The position numbers and the translations under genes are program-made. 20,624 nucleotides of DNA. It comes from Motiliproteus sp047622605 (GTDB lineage: Bacteria; Pseudomonadota; Gammaproteobacteria; Pseudomonadales; Balneatricaceae). A model generated the notes under the pieces. That model worked only from the letters and a program-made list of their open reading frames with translations, searched no databases and had not been told where the DNA came from. Of the stretch, positions 1 through 7,761 are shown piece by piece. Positions within the stretch are counted from its first letter, which is position 1. Every line of letters begins with the position of its first letter. The DNA lies in the NCBI GenBank assembly GCA_047622605.1, contig JBLHND010000050.1, positions 1-20,624 of the forward strand, written 5' to 3'.

Positions 1-1
1 T

Positions 2-1207
2 TTTATGTCTGAGGAGCAGCTAGCGCTTGATTATATCGAGATCAATCGACGTGATTTGGCCGCTGATATCGAGATCGATGAGACTGAGCTGCAGGCGCAG
101 TACCAGCAGCTGGTCGCTGGTTTTGAAGGTAGAGATGCGCGTGATGCCGCTCATATTCTGATTGCGCTCAGCGCCGAGCGTGATGCGGAACAAGCCAAGA
201 CCGAGGCTCAGGAGCTACGTCTGAAGATTAATCAGGGCGCGGATTTTGCTGAGCTAGCGAAAGAGTATTCCGATGATGGCGGTTCTGCTATTGAGGGTGG
301 TGCGCTGGGGCTGGTTGAGCAGGGTGTCATGGTTGCCGAGTTTGAGCAGGCATTGTTTGCGCTGCAGGTCGGAGAAGTCTCTGAGCCGGTGTCGACCGAG
401 TTCGGTTACCATCTGATCAAGCTTAATCGTATCGATAAGAGCACGCCGCCACGTTTTGACAGCGTGCGTGCCGAGCTTGAATTTGCCCAGCGTGAGCAGA
501 AGTCTGAGACACGATTTGTGGAACTGTCTGAGGCGCTGGCTGACCTGAGCTTTTCTGCTGGGGATCTTCAGGAGCCTTCAGAGCAGCTGGAACTTCCTAT
601 AAGCCACACGGCGTTGATAGGTCGTGAGGGCGGTGAGGATGCTTTCAGCGCTGATCCACGGGTATTGAAGGCCGCGTTTTCGAAGGATGTGCTGAGCAAG
701 GGCCATAACTCTGAATTGATCGAGTTGAGTCGTGACCAAGTCGCGGTGATCCGCCTAAGGGAGCACCAGCCAGCGAGCGCTCAGACCCTTGCTGAGGTTC
801 GGGAGCAGATCCTGGCGGCACTCAAGCAGCAGAAAGCGGAACAGCAGGTGCAGGAGCGAGCAGCGGTTCTGCTTGCCGAGGCTAAAGCGTTGAGTGCAGA
901 ACAGCTTAGCGCATCACCCTGGCAGCAGCAGGACGGCGTATCACGTTCGGAAGCAGCGCTTGACCCGCTTCAGGTTCGGGCACTGTTTAAAATGCCCAAG
1001 CCGGCAGCAGGTCAGCTGAGCTGGGCGCAGGTTAAGCTGTCCGATGGTAGTGCGGCGGTAATGGGGGTAACGGCGGTTTATCCGGGTGCAGAACCAGAAG
1101 CCCAAGCGTTACTGGCGATGTCAGGCTATCTGGCTAACCGTAATGGCCAGTCGAACTATGCGTCACTGAAGCAGCACTTGAAAGCCAGCGCTGCTATTGT
1201 TCGCTAA
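2..1207 (+). CDS. ppiD: PpiD-like periplasmic peptidyl-prolyl isomerase/chaperone, C-terminal part (5' end outside window)
   Basis: The frame is open from the window edge, so the N-terminal membrane anchor and first chaperone lobe are missing; PpiD is usually about 600-640 residues and about 400 are seen here. A parvulin (PpiC-type) rotamase domain covers roughly residues 43-140 of the visible part. It has the family pattern AAHIL, then FAELAKEYSDD, GGALG, FEQALFAL and the closing FGYHLIKL. A helical, Gln- and Ala-rich C-terminal region follows. PpiD is an inner-membrane-anchored periplasmic foldase that meets outer-membrane proteins as they leave the Sec translocon. The ATG at position 5 is an internal Met, not the true start. 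A strong terminator follows the stop. The family call is secure; SurA, another parvulin protein, is less likely because SurA carries two tandem PpiC domains and only one is visible. Confidence 0.85.
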   Translation, partial: FMSEEQLALDYIEINRRDLAADIEIDETELQAQYQQLVAGFEGRDARDAAHILIALSAERDAEQAKTEAQELRLKINQGADFAELAKEYSDDGGSAIEGGALGLVEQGVMVAEFEQALFALQVGEVSEPVSTEFGYHLIKLNRIDKSTPPRFDSVRAELEFAQREQKSETRFVELSEALADLSFSAGDLQEPSEQLELPISHTALIGREGGEDAFSADPRVLKAAFSKDVLSKGHNSELIELSRDQVAVIRLREHQPASAQTLAEVREQILAALKQQKAEQQVQERAAVLLAEAKALSAEQLSASPWQQQDGVSRSEAALDPLQVRALFKMPKPAAGQLSWAQVKLSDGSAAVMGVTAVYPGAEPEAQALLAMSGYLANRNGQSNYASLKQHLKASAAIVR

Positions 1208-1294
1208 ATGGACGCGTTAAGAGCCAGCGCTGAAAGCACCTGTTGAAGGCACGCGCTGATAGCAACAATCAGGCAGTAGGGGCTGATCGTTAAG

Positions 1295-1318
1295 GGAGCC
1301 TCAGGGCTCCTTTTTTTT
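1295..1318 (+). terminator. Rho-independent terminator after ppiD
   Basis: A perfect 6-bp stem GGAGCC/GGCTCC (1295-1300 with 1305-1310) and a 4-nt loop are followed directly by eight T residues (1311-1318). It separates ppiD from the ruv genes, so ruvC should have its own promoter. Only a TAGAAT box at 1321-1326 resembles a -10, and it has no good -35. Confidence 0.9.
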
Positions 1319-1360
1319 GCTAGAATCAATGCCTTTTCGGTACTTTAGCTAGGTTCCATC

Positions 1361-1873
1361 ATGAGTTTGATATTAGGCATAGATCCTGGATCACGCATTA
1401 CCGGTTTTGGGGTGATTAATCAGGTCGGATCACGGCAAGAGTACGTGGCCAGCGGCTGTATTCGAATTAAAGGCACCCACCTGCCCGATCGGTTGCAGCA
1501 AATCTACGAAGGGGTCGTCGAGGTTATCACCCTCTACCTGCCTGAAGAGATGGCCATCGAGCAGGTCTTTATGTCTAAGAACGCGGACTCGGCATTAAAA
1601 CTGGGTCAGGCCCGGGGTGCGGCGATAGTGGCGGGTGCGACCCAAGGCCTGGCGGTATCGGAGTATGCCGCTCGGGCGGTCAAGTTGGCGGTCGTGGGTA
1701 AAGGATCGGCCGAGAAGGCGCAGGTACAGCACATGGTCAGTTCTATCCTGAAACTGCCGGGGTTGCCGCAAGAGGATGCCGCCGATGCGCTGGCGATTGC
1801 GTTATGTCATGCCTATACCCGCCAGGGTCAGATACGCTATGCCGCCGCAATTCCTCGCGCTCGAATGACCTAA
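1361..1873 (+). CDS. ruvC: Holliday junction endodeoxyribonuclease RuvC
   Basis: RuvC cuts the two opposing strands of a Holliday junction during recombinational repair, as a dimer working with RuvAB. At 170 residues it has the usual family length. The four catalytic acidic residues of the RNase H-like fold are present: D8 in GIDPGSRITG, E67 in AIEQVF, and D139 and D142 in EDAADALAIA. The ATG at 1361 lies right at the family N-terminus, though the ribosome-binding site (AGG near 1351) is weak. It heads the ruvC-ruvA-ruvB set, with ruvA 45 bp downstream. In Pseudomonas the gene upstream of ruvC is a yebC-type regulator; here it is ppiD. Confidence 0.97.
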   Translation: MSLILGIDPGSRITGFGVINQVGSRQEYVASGCIRIKGTHLPDRLQQIYEGVVEVITLYLPEEMAIEQVFMSKNADSALKLGQARGAAIVAGATQGLAVSEYAARAVKLAVVGKGSAEKAQVQHMVSSILKLPGLPQEDAADALAIALCHAYTRQGQIRYAAAIPRARMT

Positions 1874-1918
1874 GTTGAGCCCAGGTTTCACAACCCCATT
1901 TTCAGCGAGGAGTTTCAG

Positions 1919-2530
1919 ATGATCGGTCGACTTAAGGGTGTGCTGGTAGAAAAGCAACCGCCATATCTGGTCATAGATGTGCAGGGTGTTGGTTACGAGG
2001 TCGAAGCCCCCCTGAGTTCGATCTTCCACCTCCCCGCGTTGGGCCAGTCGGTGGAGCTGTATACCCATTTCGTGGTCCGCGAAGATGCGCAGCTACTGTA
2101 CGGTTTTTCCACGAGAGAGGAGCGGGCGCTGTTCCGGGCCCTGATCCGGGTTAACGGGGTCGGTCCAAAAATGGGCATTGCCATACTCTCAGGGATAGGC
2201 GCCGATGATTTTGCGCGCTGTGTCAATCAGGATGACTGTGCGGCCCTGGTTAAAATTCCGGGCGTCGGTAAGAAAACCGCCGAGCGCCTGATCGTGGAGA
2301 TGCGCGATAAGATGCGCGACTGGCTGCCGGCAGAGAGTCACTTTGCCTTATCCGGTGGAGGGGCGCAGCTCGACCCGGCAAACGGCGCCTTGCAGGAAGC
2401 TGAGAGTGCTCTGATTTCGTTAGGCTATAAGCCCGCTCAGGCCTCTAAAGCCGTGGCGCAGGCGCAGCGGTTACTGGGGTCTGGCAGCGCGGAGGAGCTC
2501 ATTCGTCAGTCACTCAAGAGTATGGTTTAA
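1919..2530 (+). CDS. ruvA: Holliday junction branch migration protein RuvA
   Basis: RuvA binds the four-way junction as a tetramer and loads the RuvB motor. The 203-residue product begins with the typical MIGRLKG of the N-terminal OB-fold domain. Domain II carries the two helix-hairpin-helix motifs that grip the DNA backbone, VNGVGPKMG (about residues 79-87) and IPGVGKKTAER (about 114-124). A flexible linker around 137-150 leads to the C-terminal RuvB-binding domain, with the ALISLGYKPAQASKAV signature. A good Shine-Dalgarno AGGAG at 1908-1912 lies 6 nt before the ATG. The gene sits between ruvC and ruvB and is probably cotranscribed with both. Confidence 0.97.
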   Translation: MIGRLKGVLVEKQPPYLVIDVQGVGYEVEAPLSSIFHLPALGQSVELYTHFVVREDAQLLYGFSTREERALFRALIRVNGVGPKMGIAILSGIGADDFARCVNQDDCAALVKIPGVGKKTAERLIVEMRDKMRDWLPAESHFALSGGGAQLDPANGALQEAESALISLGYKPAQASKAVAQAQRLLGSGSAEELIRQSLKSMV

Positions 2531-2580
2531 GGTGGCGATAGCTTATCATTCGAGCCCACCGCTCCCCTGTTGAGACTCCC

Positions 2581-3603
2581 ATGATTGAAACCGATAGGTT
2601 TATCGCCCCCGAACCCCGCTCTCGCACCGAAGAGGTACAGGATCGTGCGATACGTCCGCGCTCGCTGGCCGACTATGTTGGACAGCCGGTGGTGCGGGAG
2701 CAGATGGAGATTTTTATCCCTGCTGCCCGTAATCGGGGTGAACCGCTCGACCATACGCTCATCTTCGGCCCGCCCGGATTAGGTAAAACTACGCTGGCGC
2801 ACATCATCGCCAATGAGATGGGCGTCTCGATGAAGTCGACCTCGGGTCCGGTGATGGAGAAAGCCGGCGATCTGGCGGCGATGCTGACCAATCTTGAACC
2901 GGGCGATGTGCTTTTTATCGATGAAATTCATCGTCTCAATCCTGCGGTAGAGGAGGTGCTCTATCCGGCGATGGAAGACTATCAACTCGATATCATGATT
3001 GGCGAAGGACCCGCGGCACGCTCGATAAAGCTCGATCTCCCCCCGTTTACACTGGTGGGCGCGACTACCCGGGCCGGTCTGTTGACCTCTCCGCTACGCG
3101 ACCGTTTTGGTATCGTGCAGCGGCTGGAGTTTTACAGCGTCGAGGATCTGGTCAGTATCGTCAGCCGTTCGGCAAGGTTGGTGGGGGTCAGCATCGATGA
3201 GGCCGGTGCCCGCGAGATCGCCCGCCGTTCGCGAGGAACGCCACGGATAGCCAATCGATTGCTCCGTCGTACTCGGGACTATGCCGAGGTTAAGGCGGAC
3301 GGGGCTATCAGTGGTGAAGTGGCCTGTCTGGCGTTGAATATGCTTAATGTCGATAGCCATGGATTCGATCATATGGACAGGCGCCTGCTGTTGGCGATGA
3401 TCGAAAAATTCGACGGCGGTCCTGTAGGTATCGATAGTCTGGCGGCATCGATCAGCGAAGAGCGTGATACGATCGAGGACGTGCTTGAGCCTTTCCTGAT
3501 TCAGCAGGGTTATATCATGCGCACCTCTCGAGGGCGGGTGCTGACGAAGCTGGCTTATCAGCATTTTGGCATGGAGTCTCTGCATGGGAGCGAAGATGAC
3601 TGA
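2581..3603 (+). CDS. ruvB: Holliday junction branch migration ATPase RuvB
   Basis: RuvB is the hexameric AAA+ motor that pulls DNA through the RuvA-bound junction. The 340-residue protein shows Walker A GPPGLGKTT (residues 63-71, K69), Walker B with D114-E115 in LFIDEIHRLN, sensor 1 in VGATTRAG (about 159-166), the arginine-finger region SPLRDRFG (R173) and sensor 2 in RGTPRIANRLLRR. A C-terminal winged-helix domain ends near GRVLTKLAYQHFG. Its last codons overlap the start of ybgC by 8 nt, which suggests translational coupling and one transcript running from the ruv genes into the tol genes. Confidence 0.98.
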   Translation: MIETDRFIAPEPRSRTEEVQDRAIRPRSLADYVGQPVVREQMEIFIPAARNRGEPLDHTLIFGPPGLGKTTLAHIIANEMGVSMKSTSGPVMEKAGDLAAMLTNLEPGDVLFIDEIHRLNPAVEEVLYPAMEDYQLDIMIGEGPAARSIKLDLPPFTLVGATTRAGLLTSPLRDRFGIVQRLEFYSVEDLVSIVSRSARLVGVSIDEAGAREIARRSRGTPRIANRLLRRTRDYAEVKADGAISGEVACLALNMLNVDSHGFDHMDRRLLLAMIEKFDGGPVGIDSLAASISEERDTIEDVLEPFLIQQGYIMRTSRGRVLTKLAYQHFGMESLHGSEDD

Positions 3604-4021
3604 TACTGCGGACCATCAGTGCAGCTTTCGGGTTTATATCGAAGATACTGACCTGGGCGGCATCGTCTATTACGTCAACTATCTGAAATTTATGGAACGT
3701 GCCCGTACGGAGCTGTTACGATCACTGGGCTTTCAGCAGCACGAATTACAGCAGCAAGGCCTACTGTTCGTCGTTCAGAGTCTTGGCGCGCGCTATAGGC
3801 AACCGGCGCGGCTGGATGATGAGCTGATTATTCACACCGCCATCAAAAACCTGTCTGCCGCTAGTTTGGTTTTTGAGCAACGGGTGGTACGCTCTGAGGG
3901 CTATATTTTACTGTGCACCGCCGAGGTTAAAGTAGCCGCTGTTGATACCGCACGGCTCAAGCCTATAAGAATACCCCCTCTGTTACGCCAGCAACTGGAC
4001 CGTTACAGGGTTCAGCCTTAA
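3596..4021 (+). CDS. ybgC: Tol-Pal-associated acyl-CoA thioesterase YbgC
   Basis: This is a hot-dog-fold thioesterase of the 4HBT family, the usual first gene of tol-pal clusters. In E. coli it acts on short acyl-CoA or acyl-ACP and associates with phospholipid synthesis enzymes. The motif YIEDTDLGGIVYYVNYLKF near the N-terminus carries the catalytic Asp (D19, matching D18 of E. coli). I chose the ATG at 3596, giving 141 residues, over an in-frame ATG at 3566: GGGAG at 3586-3590 lies 5 nt upstream, and E. coli YbgC starts at this point in the alignment. The start lies inside the ruvB 3' end. tolQ follows after 55 bp with its own strong ribosome-binding site. Confidence 0.93.
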   Translation: MTDTADHQCSFRVYIEDTDLGGIVYYVNYLKFMERARTELLRSLGFQQHELQQQGLLFVVQSLGARYRQPARLDDELIIHTAIKNLSAASLVFEQRVVRSEGYILLCTAEVKVAAVDTARLKPIRIPPLLRQQLDRYRVQP

Positions 4022-4076
4022 ATCATAAGACCCGATTAGTTATACCAATCAGATACGCCAATAAGGAGAATTTTTG

Positions 4077-4757
4077 GTGGTAGAGAAAATGTCGATGTGG
4101 AGCCTGGTGGTCAATGCCAGTCTGGTAGTTCAGCTGGTGATGCTGGTGTTGTTAGTGGCGTCGATCGTATCCTGGGTGGTGATCTTTCAACGCCGCAGTT
4201 ATCTCGCTACAGCACGGCGGACACTGCGCGAGTTCGAAGAAAAGTTTTGGTCTGGCATCGATCTCAGTACCCTGTTCCGGGATGTGAACAGCAATCCGAA
4301 CCCTGAGAGTGCGCCGGAAAATATCTTTCGTGCCGGCATCAAGGAGTTCACCCGGCTACGGCAGCAAAGCGATGCGGATCCGGATGCGGTAATGGAAGGT
4401 GTGCAGCGGGCGATGCGGGTAGCGCTGTCGCGCGAAGAGGAGAAGCTCGATGCGAATCTGCCCTTCCTGGCGACAGTCGGTTCGACCAGCCCCTATATAG
4501 GCCTGTTCGGCACCGTCTGGGGGATCATGAATTCATTCCGCGGCTTGGCCAATATGCATCAGGCGACCCTCGCCAGCGTCGCTCCGGGTATCTCCGAAGC
4601 CCTGATCGCCACTGCGATGGGATTGTTTGCGGCCATCCCTGCGGTTATTGCCTATAACCGCTATGTATCCCAGGTCGAGATCATGATGAACAGCTACACG
4701 ACCTTCGCCGAGGAGTTTTCCAGTATTCTTCACCGCCGCGTACATGGTTCCAATTGA
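4077..4757 (+). CDS. tolQ: Tol-Pal system proton-channel subunit TolQ
   Basis: TolQ is a MotA/TolQ/ExbB-type inner-membrane protein that forms the proton-driven motor with TolR. Three membrane helices are visible: residues about 11-36, about 127-150 (TVGSTSPYIGLFGTVWGIM) and about 167-193 (PGISEALIATAMGLFAAIPAVIAYN). A cytoplasmic loop lies between the first two. This is the family topology and length. No ATG sits at the right place. Shine-Dalgarno AAGGAG at 4063-4068 is 8 nt from a GTG at 4077 and 5 nt from a TTG at 4074; I prefer the GTG. An ATG at 4089 is too far from the site. The 3' end sits close to tolR, with no room for a promoter. Confidence 0.95.
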   Translation: MVEKMSMWSLVVNASLVVQLVMLVLLVASIVSWVVIFQRRSYLATARRTLREFEEKFWSGIDLSTLFRDVNSNPNPESAPENIFRAGIKEFTRLRQQSDADPDAVMEGVQRAMRVALSREEEKLDANLPFLATVGSTSPYIGLFGTVWGIMNSFRGLANMHQATLASVAPGISEALIATAMGLFAAIPAVIAYNRYVSQVEIMMNSYTTFAEEFSSILHRRVHGSN

Positions 4758-4767
4758 GGCCCAGGCA

Positions 4768-5205
4768 ATGATACGCAGAGCTAAACCCAAGCGTAAACTC
4801 AACGCCGAGATCAACGTCGTCCCCTATATTGACGTGGTCATGGTGCTGTTGATCGTCTTTATGATCACCGCACCGATGCTGACTCAGGGCGTTGATGTGC
4901 AGTTGCCGAAAGTGGGTGCCGAGCCGGTGGATAGCCGGGACCAGGAGCCGTTAATCGTGTCTGTCGACGCCGAGGGCCTGTATTACGTTGATGTGGGTGG
5001 CGATCCCTTAACACCGATAACGCTGGGGGTCGCCGTGGATAGAGTCGGTAAGATCCTCCAGAGCAACCCCCAGAAGAAGATACTGGTGCGTGGCGATCGC
5101 AGGGTTAGCTACGACAAGGTGATAGAGTTGATGGCTGCGTTGCAGGGTGTCGGAGCTCCTGGCGTGGGCTTGGTTACCGAATATCATGCTGAACTCAGGT
5201 CCTAA
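4768..5205 (+). CDS. tolR: Tol-Pal system subunit TolR
   Basis: TolR is the ExbD/TolR-type partner of TolQ. It has one membrane helix (about residues 17-37) carrying the conserved proton-relay aspartate D22 in VVPYIDVVMVLL, followed by a periplasmic domain. A short basic cytoplasmic tail (MIRRAKPKRK) precedes the helix. An in-frame ATG at 4744, inside tolQ, would add eight residues. I chose the ATG at 4768 because GAGG at 4756-4759 lies 8 nt upstream and the basic N-terminus then matches the family. The resulting length is 145 residues. The 3' end overlaps the start of tolA. Confidence 0.95.
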   Translation: MIRRAKPKRKLNAEINVVPYIDVVMVLLIVFMITAPMLTQGVDVQLPKVGAEPVDSRDQEPLIVSVDAEGLYYVDVGGDPLTPITLGVAVDRVGKILQSNPQKKILVRGDRRVSYDKVIELMAALQGVGAPGVGLVTEYHAELRS

Positions 5206-6115
5206 GAGCTATATTCTGCCGATCTTATTGGCGCTGCTGTTGCACGGGGGGCTGGTTCTTTTAACAGCCACTACCTGGTTTGAGAACACCAGCGACTCGC
5301 ATCGACGCGTGCCCCAGCATATCAAGGCCGAGTTGGTCGACTTGCGCAGCCTGAACAAGGCAAACAAGGATGCCAAGCTCGAGGAGAATGCGCTCAAGCG
5401 GGCGGTGGCAAAGAAGAACGCGGATGCCAAGGCTCGGGCTAACGCCGAAGCCAGAAAAGCGGCGGATGCCAAGGCCGATGCCAACAAACGAGCAAAGCAG
5501 AAGCAAGAACAGCTCAACAAGGCTCAGGCACGTAAAAAAGCCGCTGCCGCCAAATTAACAGCGGCGGCCAATGAAAAAAGGGCCGCCGATAAATTAGCCC
5601 TGACCAAAAAGAAGGCGGCGTTGCAACAGGCTGAACTAAAACGTCAGGCTGACCTTAAGACACAGGAGCAGCGACAGAAACAGGCTGACCTTAAACAGCA
5701 GCAGGCGGAGTCAGAACGACAGCAGCAGGCAGAACGAGAGCGCCTGGCCGACGAACAGACTCAGCGTCTGGAGGAGCAGGTTAACGCCGAACAGGCATGG
5801 GCTGCCCGGGCCAAAGAACTGGTCGCTTCGGCGGAAGATGTTATTAAGGCCGGTGTGCAGTCGCAGTGGCGCCGACCGCCGTCAGCCCGCAATGGCATGT
5901 TGGTCGCCGTGCGTATCCACCTGCTTCCCACCGGTGAGGTAGACGATGCCTATGTGGTGGAGTCCAGTGGTGATGATGCGTTTGACCGGAGTGCCGTGAA
6001 TGCGGTGCTCAAGGCGGCGCGCTTCCCCGAGTTACAGGCGATCGACCCGCTGGTGTTCGATCGTTATCTGCGTCAGATTACCCTTAAATTTCGACCGGAA
6101 GATCTGCGGCGATGA
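5186..6115 (+). CDS. tolA: Tol-Pal system protein TolA
   Basis: TolA is anchored in the inner membrane and spans the periplasm to contact TolB and Pal. From the ATG at 5186 the 309-residue product shows the three expected domains: a membrane anchor (about residues 9-30), a long Ala/Lys/Gln/Glu-rich helical rod (about 50-215), and a compact TonB-like C-terminal domain (about 216-309) with VRIHLLPTGEVDDAYVVESS. The frame is open from 5147, but that start would place 13 unlikely residues before the anchor. The chosen ATG overlaps the tolR end by 20 nt and has no clear Shine-Dalgarno, which points to coupling with tolR translation. The rod is shorter than some homologues, and rods vary in length by indel. 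Confidence 0.94.
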   Translation: MLNSGPKSYILPILLALLLHGGLVLLTATTWFENTSDSHRRVPQHIKAELVDLRSLNKANKDAKLEENALKRAVAKKNADAKARANAEARKAADAKADANKRAKQKQEQLNKAQARKKAAAAKLTAAANEKRAADKLALTKKKAALQQAELKRQADLKTQEQRQKQADLKQQQAESERQQQAERERLADEQTQRLEEQVNAEQAWAARAKELVASAEDVIKAGVQSQWRRPPSARNGMLVAVRIHLLPTGEVDDAYVVESSGDDAFDRSAVNAVLKAARFPELQAIDPLVFDRYLRQITLKFRPEDLRR

Positions 6116-6166
6116 GTTGTTTGTTCATAACCGCGCGGAAAATACTCACTTGAGGATTAAAGACCG

Positions 6167-7453
6167 ATGCTACGTCTAGGATTACTGCTGGTTGTGTTGT
6201 TGTCGTCTATGGCTCACGCAGAATTGACCATCGAGATTACCCAGGGTGTTGATAAGCCAACACCTGTCGCTGTTGTTCCCTTTGGCTGGCCGCAGGCTCA
6301 ATCGTTACCCGAGGATGTCGCCGAAATCATCTCGGCGGATCTGCATCGTAGCGGCCTGTTCGGGCTAATGCCTCGTAATACGATGCTCAGTTTTCCTTCC
6401 CAGTCGAGCCAGGTTTACTACCGTGACTGGCGTCTGGCTAACCAGGAGTACCTGCTGATCGGTGAGGTAGAATCCCTGCCGGGCAGTCGTTATAAGATTG
6501 AGTATCAACTCTTTGATGTCGTTAAAGAGCAGCGGATATTGGCGGAACATATCAGCGGCAGTGCGACCCAGTTACGGCGGATGTCACATCGTATTGCCGA
6601 TGTGATCTATGAAAAACTGACCGGCATCCGCGGCGCCTTTGCGACCCAAATTGTCTATGTCAGTGCCGAGCGAATCAGCCAGGAGGATTACCGTTATCAG
6701 CTGGTGCTGGCCGATGCCGACGGTGCTAACTCTCGTGCTATTCTTAAATCCAGGCAGCCGATACTCTCGCCGTCCTGGTCGCGTGATGGTCATCATCTGG
6801 CCTATGTGTCTTTCGAAACGGGGCGGCCGGCGATCTATATTCAGAATTTACAGACGGGTGAGAGAGAGCAGATTACTCGATTCAGAGGGCTTAACGGTGC
6901 CCCCGCCTGGTCACCTGATGGTAAGACACTGGCGTTGACGTTGTCTAAAGATGGCAATCCTGAGATCTACACTCTCGAGCTTGAGAGTCGCAAATTAACG
7001 CGTATCACCAACCATTACGGCATCGATACCGAGGCCACCTGGTCGGTGGATGGCAAGTCAATCTTGTTTACCTCGGACCGTGGCGGCCCACCGCAGATCT
7101 ATCAGCAGAATCTGGCATCGGGATGGGTCGAGCGTCTGACGTTCGAGGGAGATTATAATGCCAAAGCCCACCTGACCCATGATGGGCGTCATCTGGTGAT
7201 GGTGCACCGCAATAACGGCGTGTTTCATATTGCGGTTCAGGATCTTAAGACCGGGCGCTTAGATATCTTAACCGAAACAGGTCTGGATGAGTCTCCGAGC
7301 ATCGCACCCAATGGCAGCATCGTTATATACGCTACCCAGGAGGGTACCAAAGAGGTTCTCGCCGCCACGTCGCTGGATGGCCAGGTGAGGTTCAGGCTGC
7401 CGTCTAAGCAGGGTAATGTGCGTGAACCCTCATGGTCTCCTTACCTGGAATAA
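6167..7453 (+). CDS. tolB: Tol-Pal system periplasmic beta-propeller protein TolB
   Basis: TolB is a soluble periplasmic protein that shuttles between TolA and Pal. At 428 residues it has the family length. A signal peptide ends at AHA (cleavage after residue 18). The mature N-terminus ELTIEITQGVDKPTPVAVVPF is the conserved segment that contacts TolA. An N-terminal alpha/beta domain (about 19-165) precedes the propeller, whose blades carry repeated PxWSxDGxxLAY/F signatures such as SPSWSRDGHHLAYVS, APAWSPDGKTLAL and EATWSVDGKSILF. The protein ends in REPSWSPYLE. Downstream, pal is expected within about 50 bp; here it is 4.5 kb away and three hairpins follow the stop codon. Confidence 0.97.
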   Translation: MLRLGLLLVVLLSSMAHAELTIEITQGVDKPTPVAVVPFGWPQAQSLPEDVAEIISADLHRSGLFGLMPRNTMLSFPSQSSQVYYRDWRLANQEYLLIGEVESLPGSRYKIEYQLFDVVKEQRILAEHISGSATQLRRMSHRIADVIYEKLTGIRGAFATQIVYVSAERISQEDYRYQLVLADADGANSRAILKSRQPILSPSWSRDGHHLAYVSFETGRPAIYIQNLQTGEREQITRFRGLNGAPAWSPDGKTLALTLSKDGNPEIYTLELESRKLTRITNHYGIDTEATWSVDGKSILFTSDRGGPPQIYQQNLASGWVERLTFEGDYNAKAHLTHDGRHLVMVHRNNGVFHIAVQDLKTGRLDILTETGLDESPSIAPNGSIVIYATQEGTKEVLAATSLDGQVRFRLPSKQGNVREPSWSPYLE

Positions 7454-7499
7454 AGCGACTGAGCCTTCTCTCTGATTCTTTTTGAGAGTGGTTGTCGCT
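7454..7499 (+). other. Stem-loop directly after the tolB stop codon
   Basis: AGCGAC (7454-7459) pairs with GTCGCT (7494-7499), and inside it CTCTC (7468-7472) pairs with GAGAG (7484-7488) around a U-rich loop. The structure begins on the first base after the tolB stop. No T-run follows, so it is not a classical terminator. It may protect the tolB mRNA end or assist Rho. The pairing was read by eye and not energy-scored. Confidence 0.5.
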
Positions 7500-7530
7500 G
7501 CCTGGTCTTATCTGGGTGGCAGCTGGAATG

Positions 7531-7548
7531 GCGAGAGGCCCCTCTCGC
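7531..7548. repeat. Perfect 18-bp palindrome after tolB
   Basis: GCGAGAGG-CC-CCTCTCGC is an uninterrupted inverted repeat of two 8-bp arms around CC. It is the second of three hairpins between tolB and the autotransporter gene. No T-run follows. It could be an RNA hairpin or a protein-binding site. Confidence 0.6.
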
Positions 7549-7555
7549 CAGAGAT

Positions 7556-7580
7556 CCGCTAGCCAGCGTCCCGCTAGCGG
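7556..7580. repeat. Inverted repeat with 8-bp arms after tolB
   Basis: CCGCTAGC (7556-7563) is complementary to GCTAGCGG (7573-7580) across a 9-nt loop. The right arm lies within a self-palindromic decamer CCGCTAGCGG (7571-7580). It is the third hairpin in a row in this gap. The rest of the 308-bp gap (7581-7761) is AT-rich towards its end and holds no gene I can support. Confidence 0.55.
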
Positions 7581-7680
7581 AGGCCTGAATGCCAGGTCCC
7601 AGACACTCTAAGTCTTTCATTTTAAGATAATTTATCATCCATTCCCCTCCTCACGATAAGTAAACGCCTTGTGCCTGAAA

Positions 7681-7761
7681 CGCTCCAGATTAAGTGATTT
7701 AGTAATTTAATAATTTAGCCTCAGGGTAGTGTTATTATTCGAGCTTACTTAGGGGTAAATT
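7681..7761 (+). promoter_or_regulatory. AT-rich leader and probable promoter region of the autotransporter gene
   Basis: The stretch is markedly AT-rich compared with its neighbours. A TATTAT box at 7733-7738 could be a -10, with TAATTT at 7711-7716 as a poor -35 at 16-bp spacing. AGGGG at 7751-7755 gives a ribosome-binding site 6 nt before the ATG. The promoter boxes are weak by consensus, so activator- or alternative-sigma control is possible. Confidence 0.35.

Noticed and set aside
3094..3585. 163-codon minus-strand ORF over ruvB
   Set aside because: Antisense to highly conserved ruvB sequence, with no start signals or family resemblance.
5535..5568. GC-rich inverted repeat within tolA
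   Set aside because: It falls in the Ala/Lys-rich rod, where repeated GCC and GCG codons make such pairing likely by chance.
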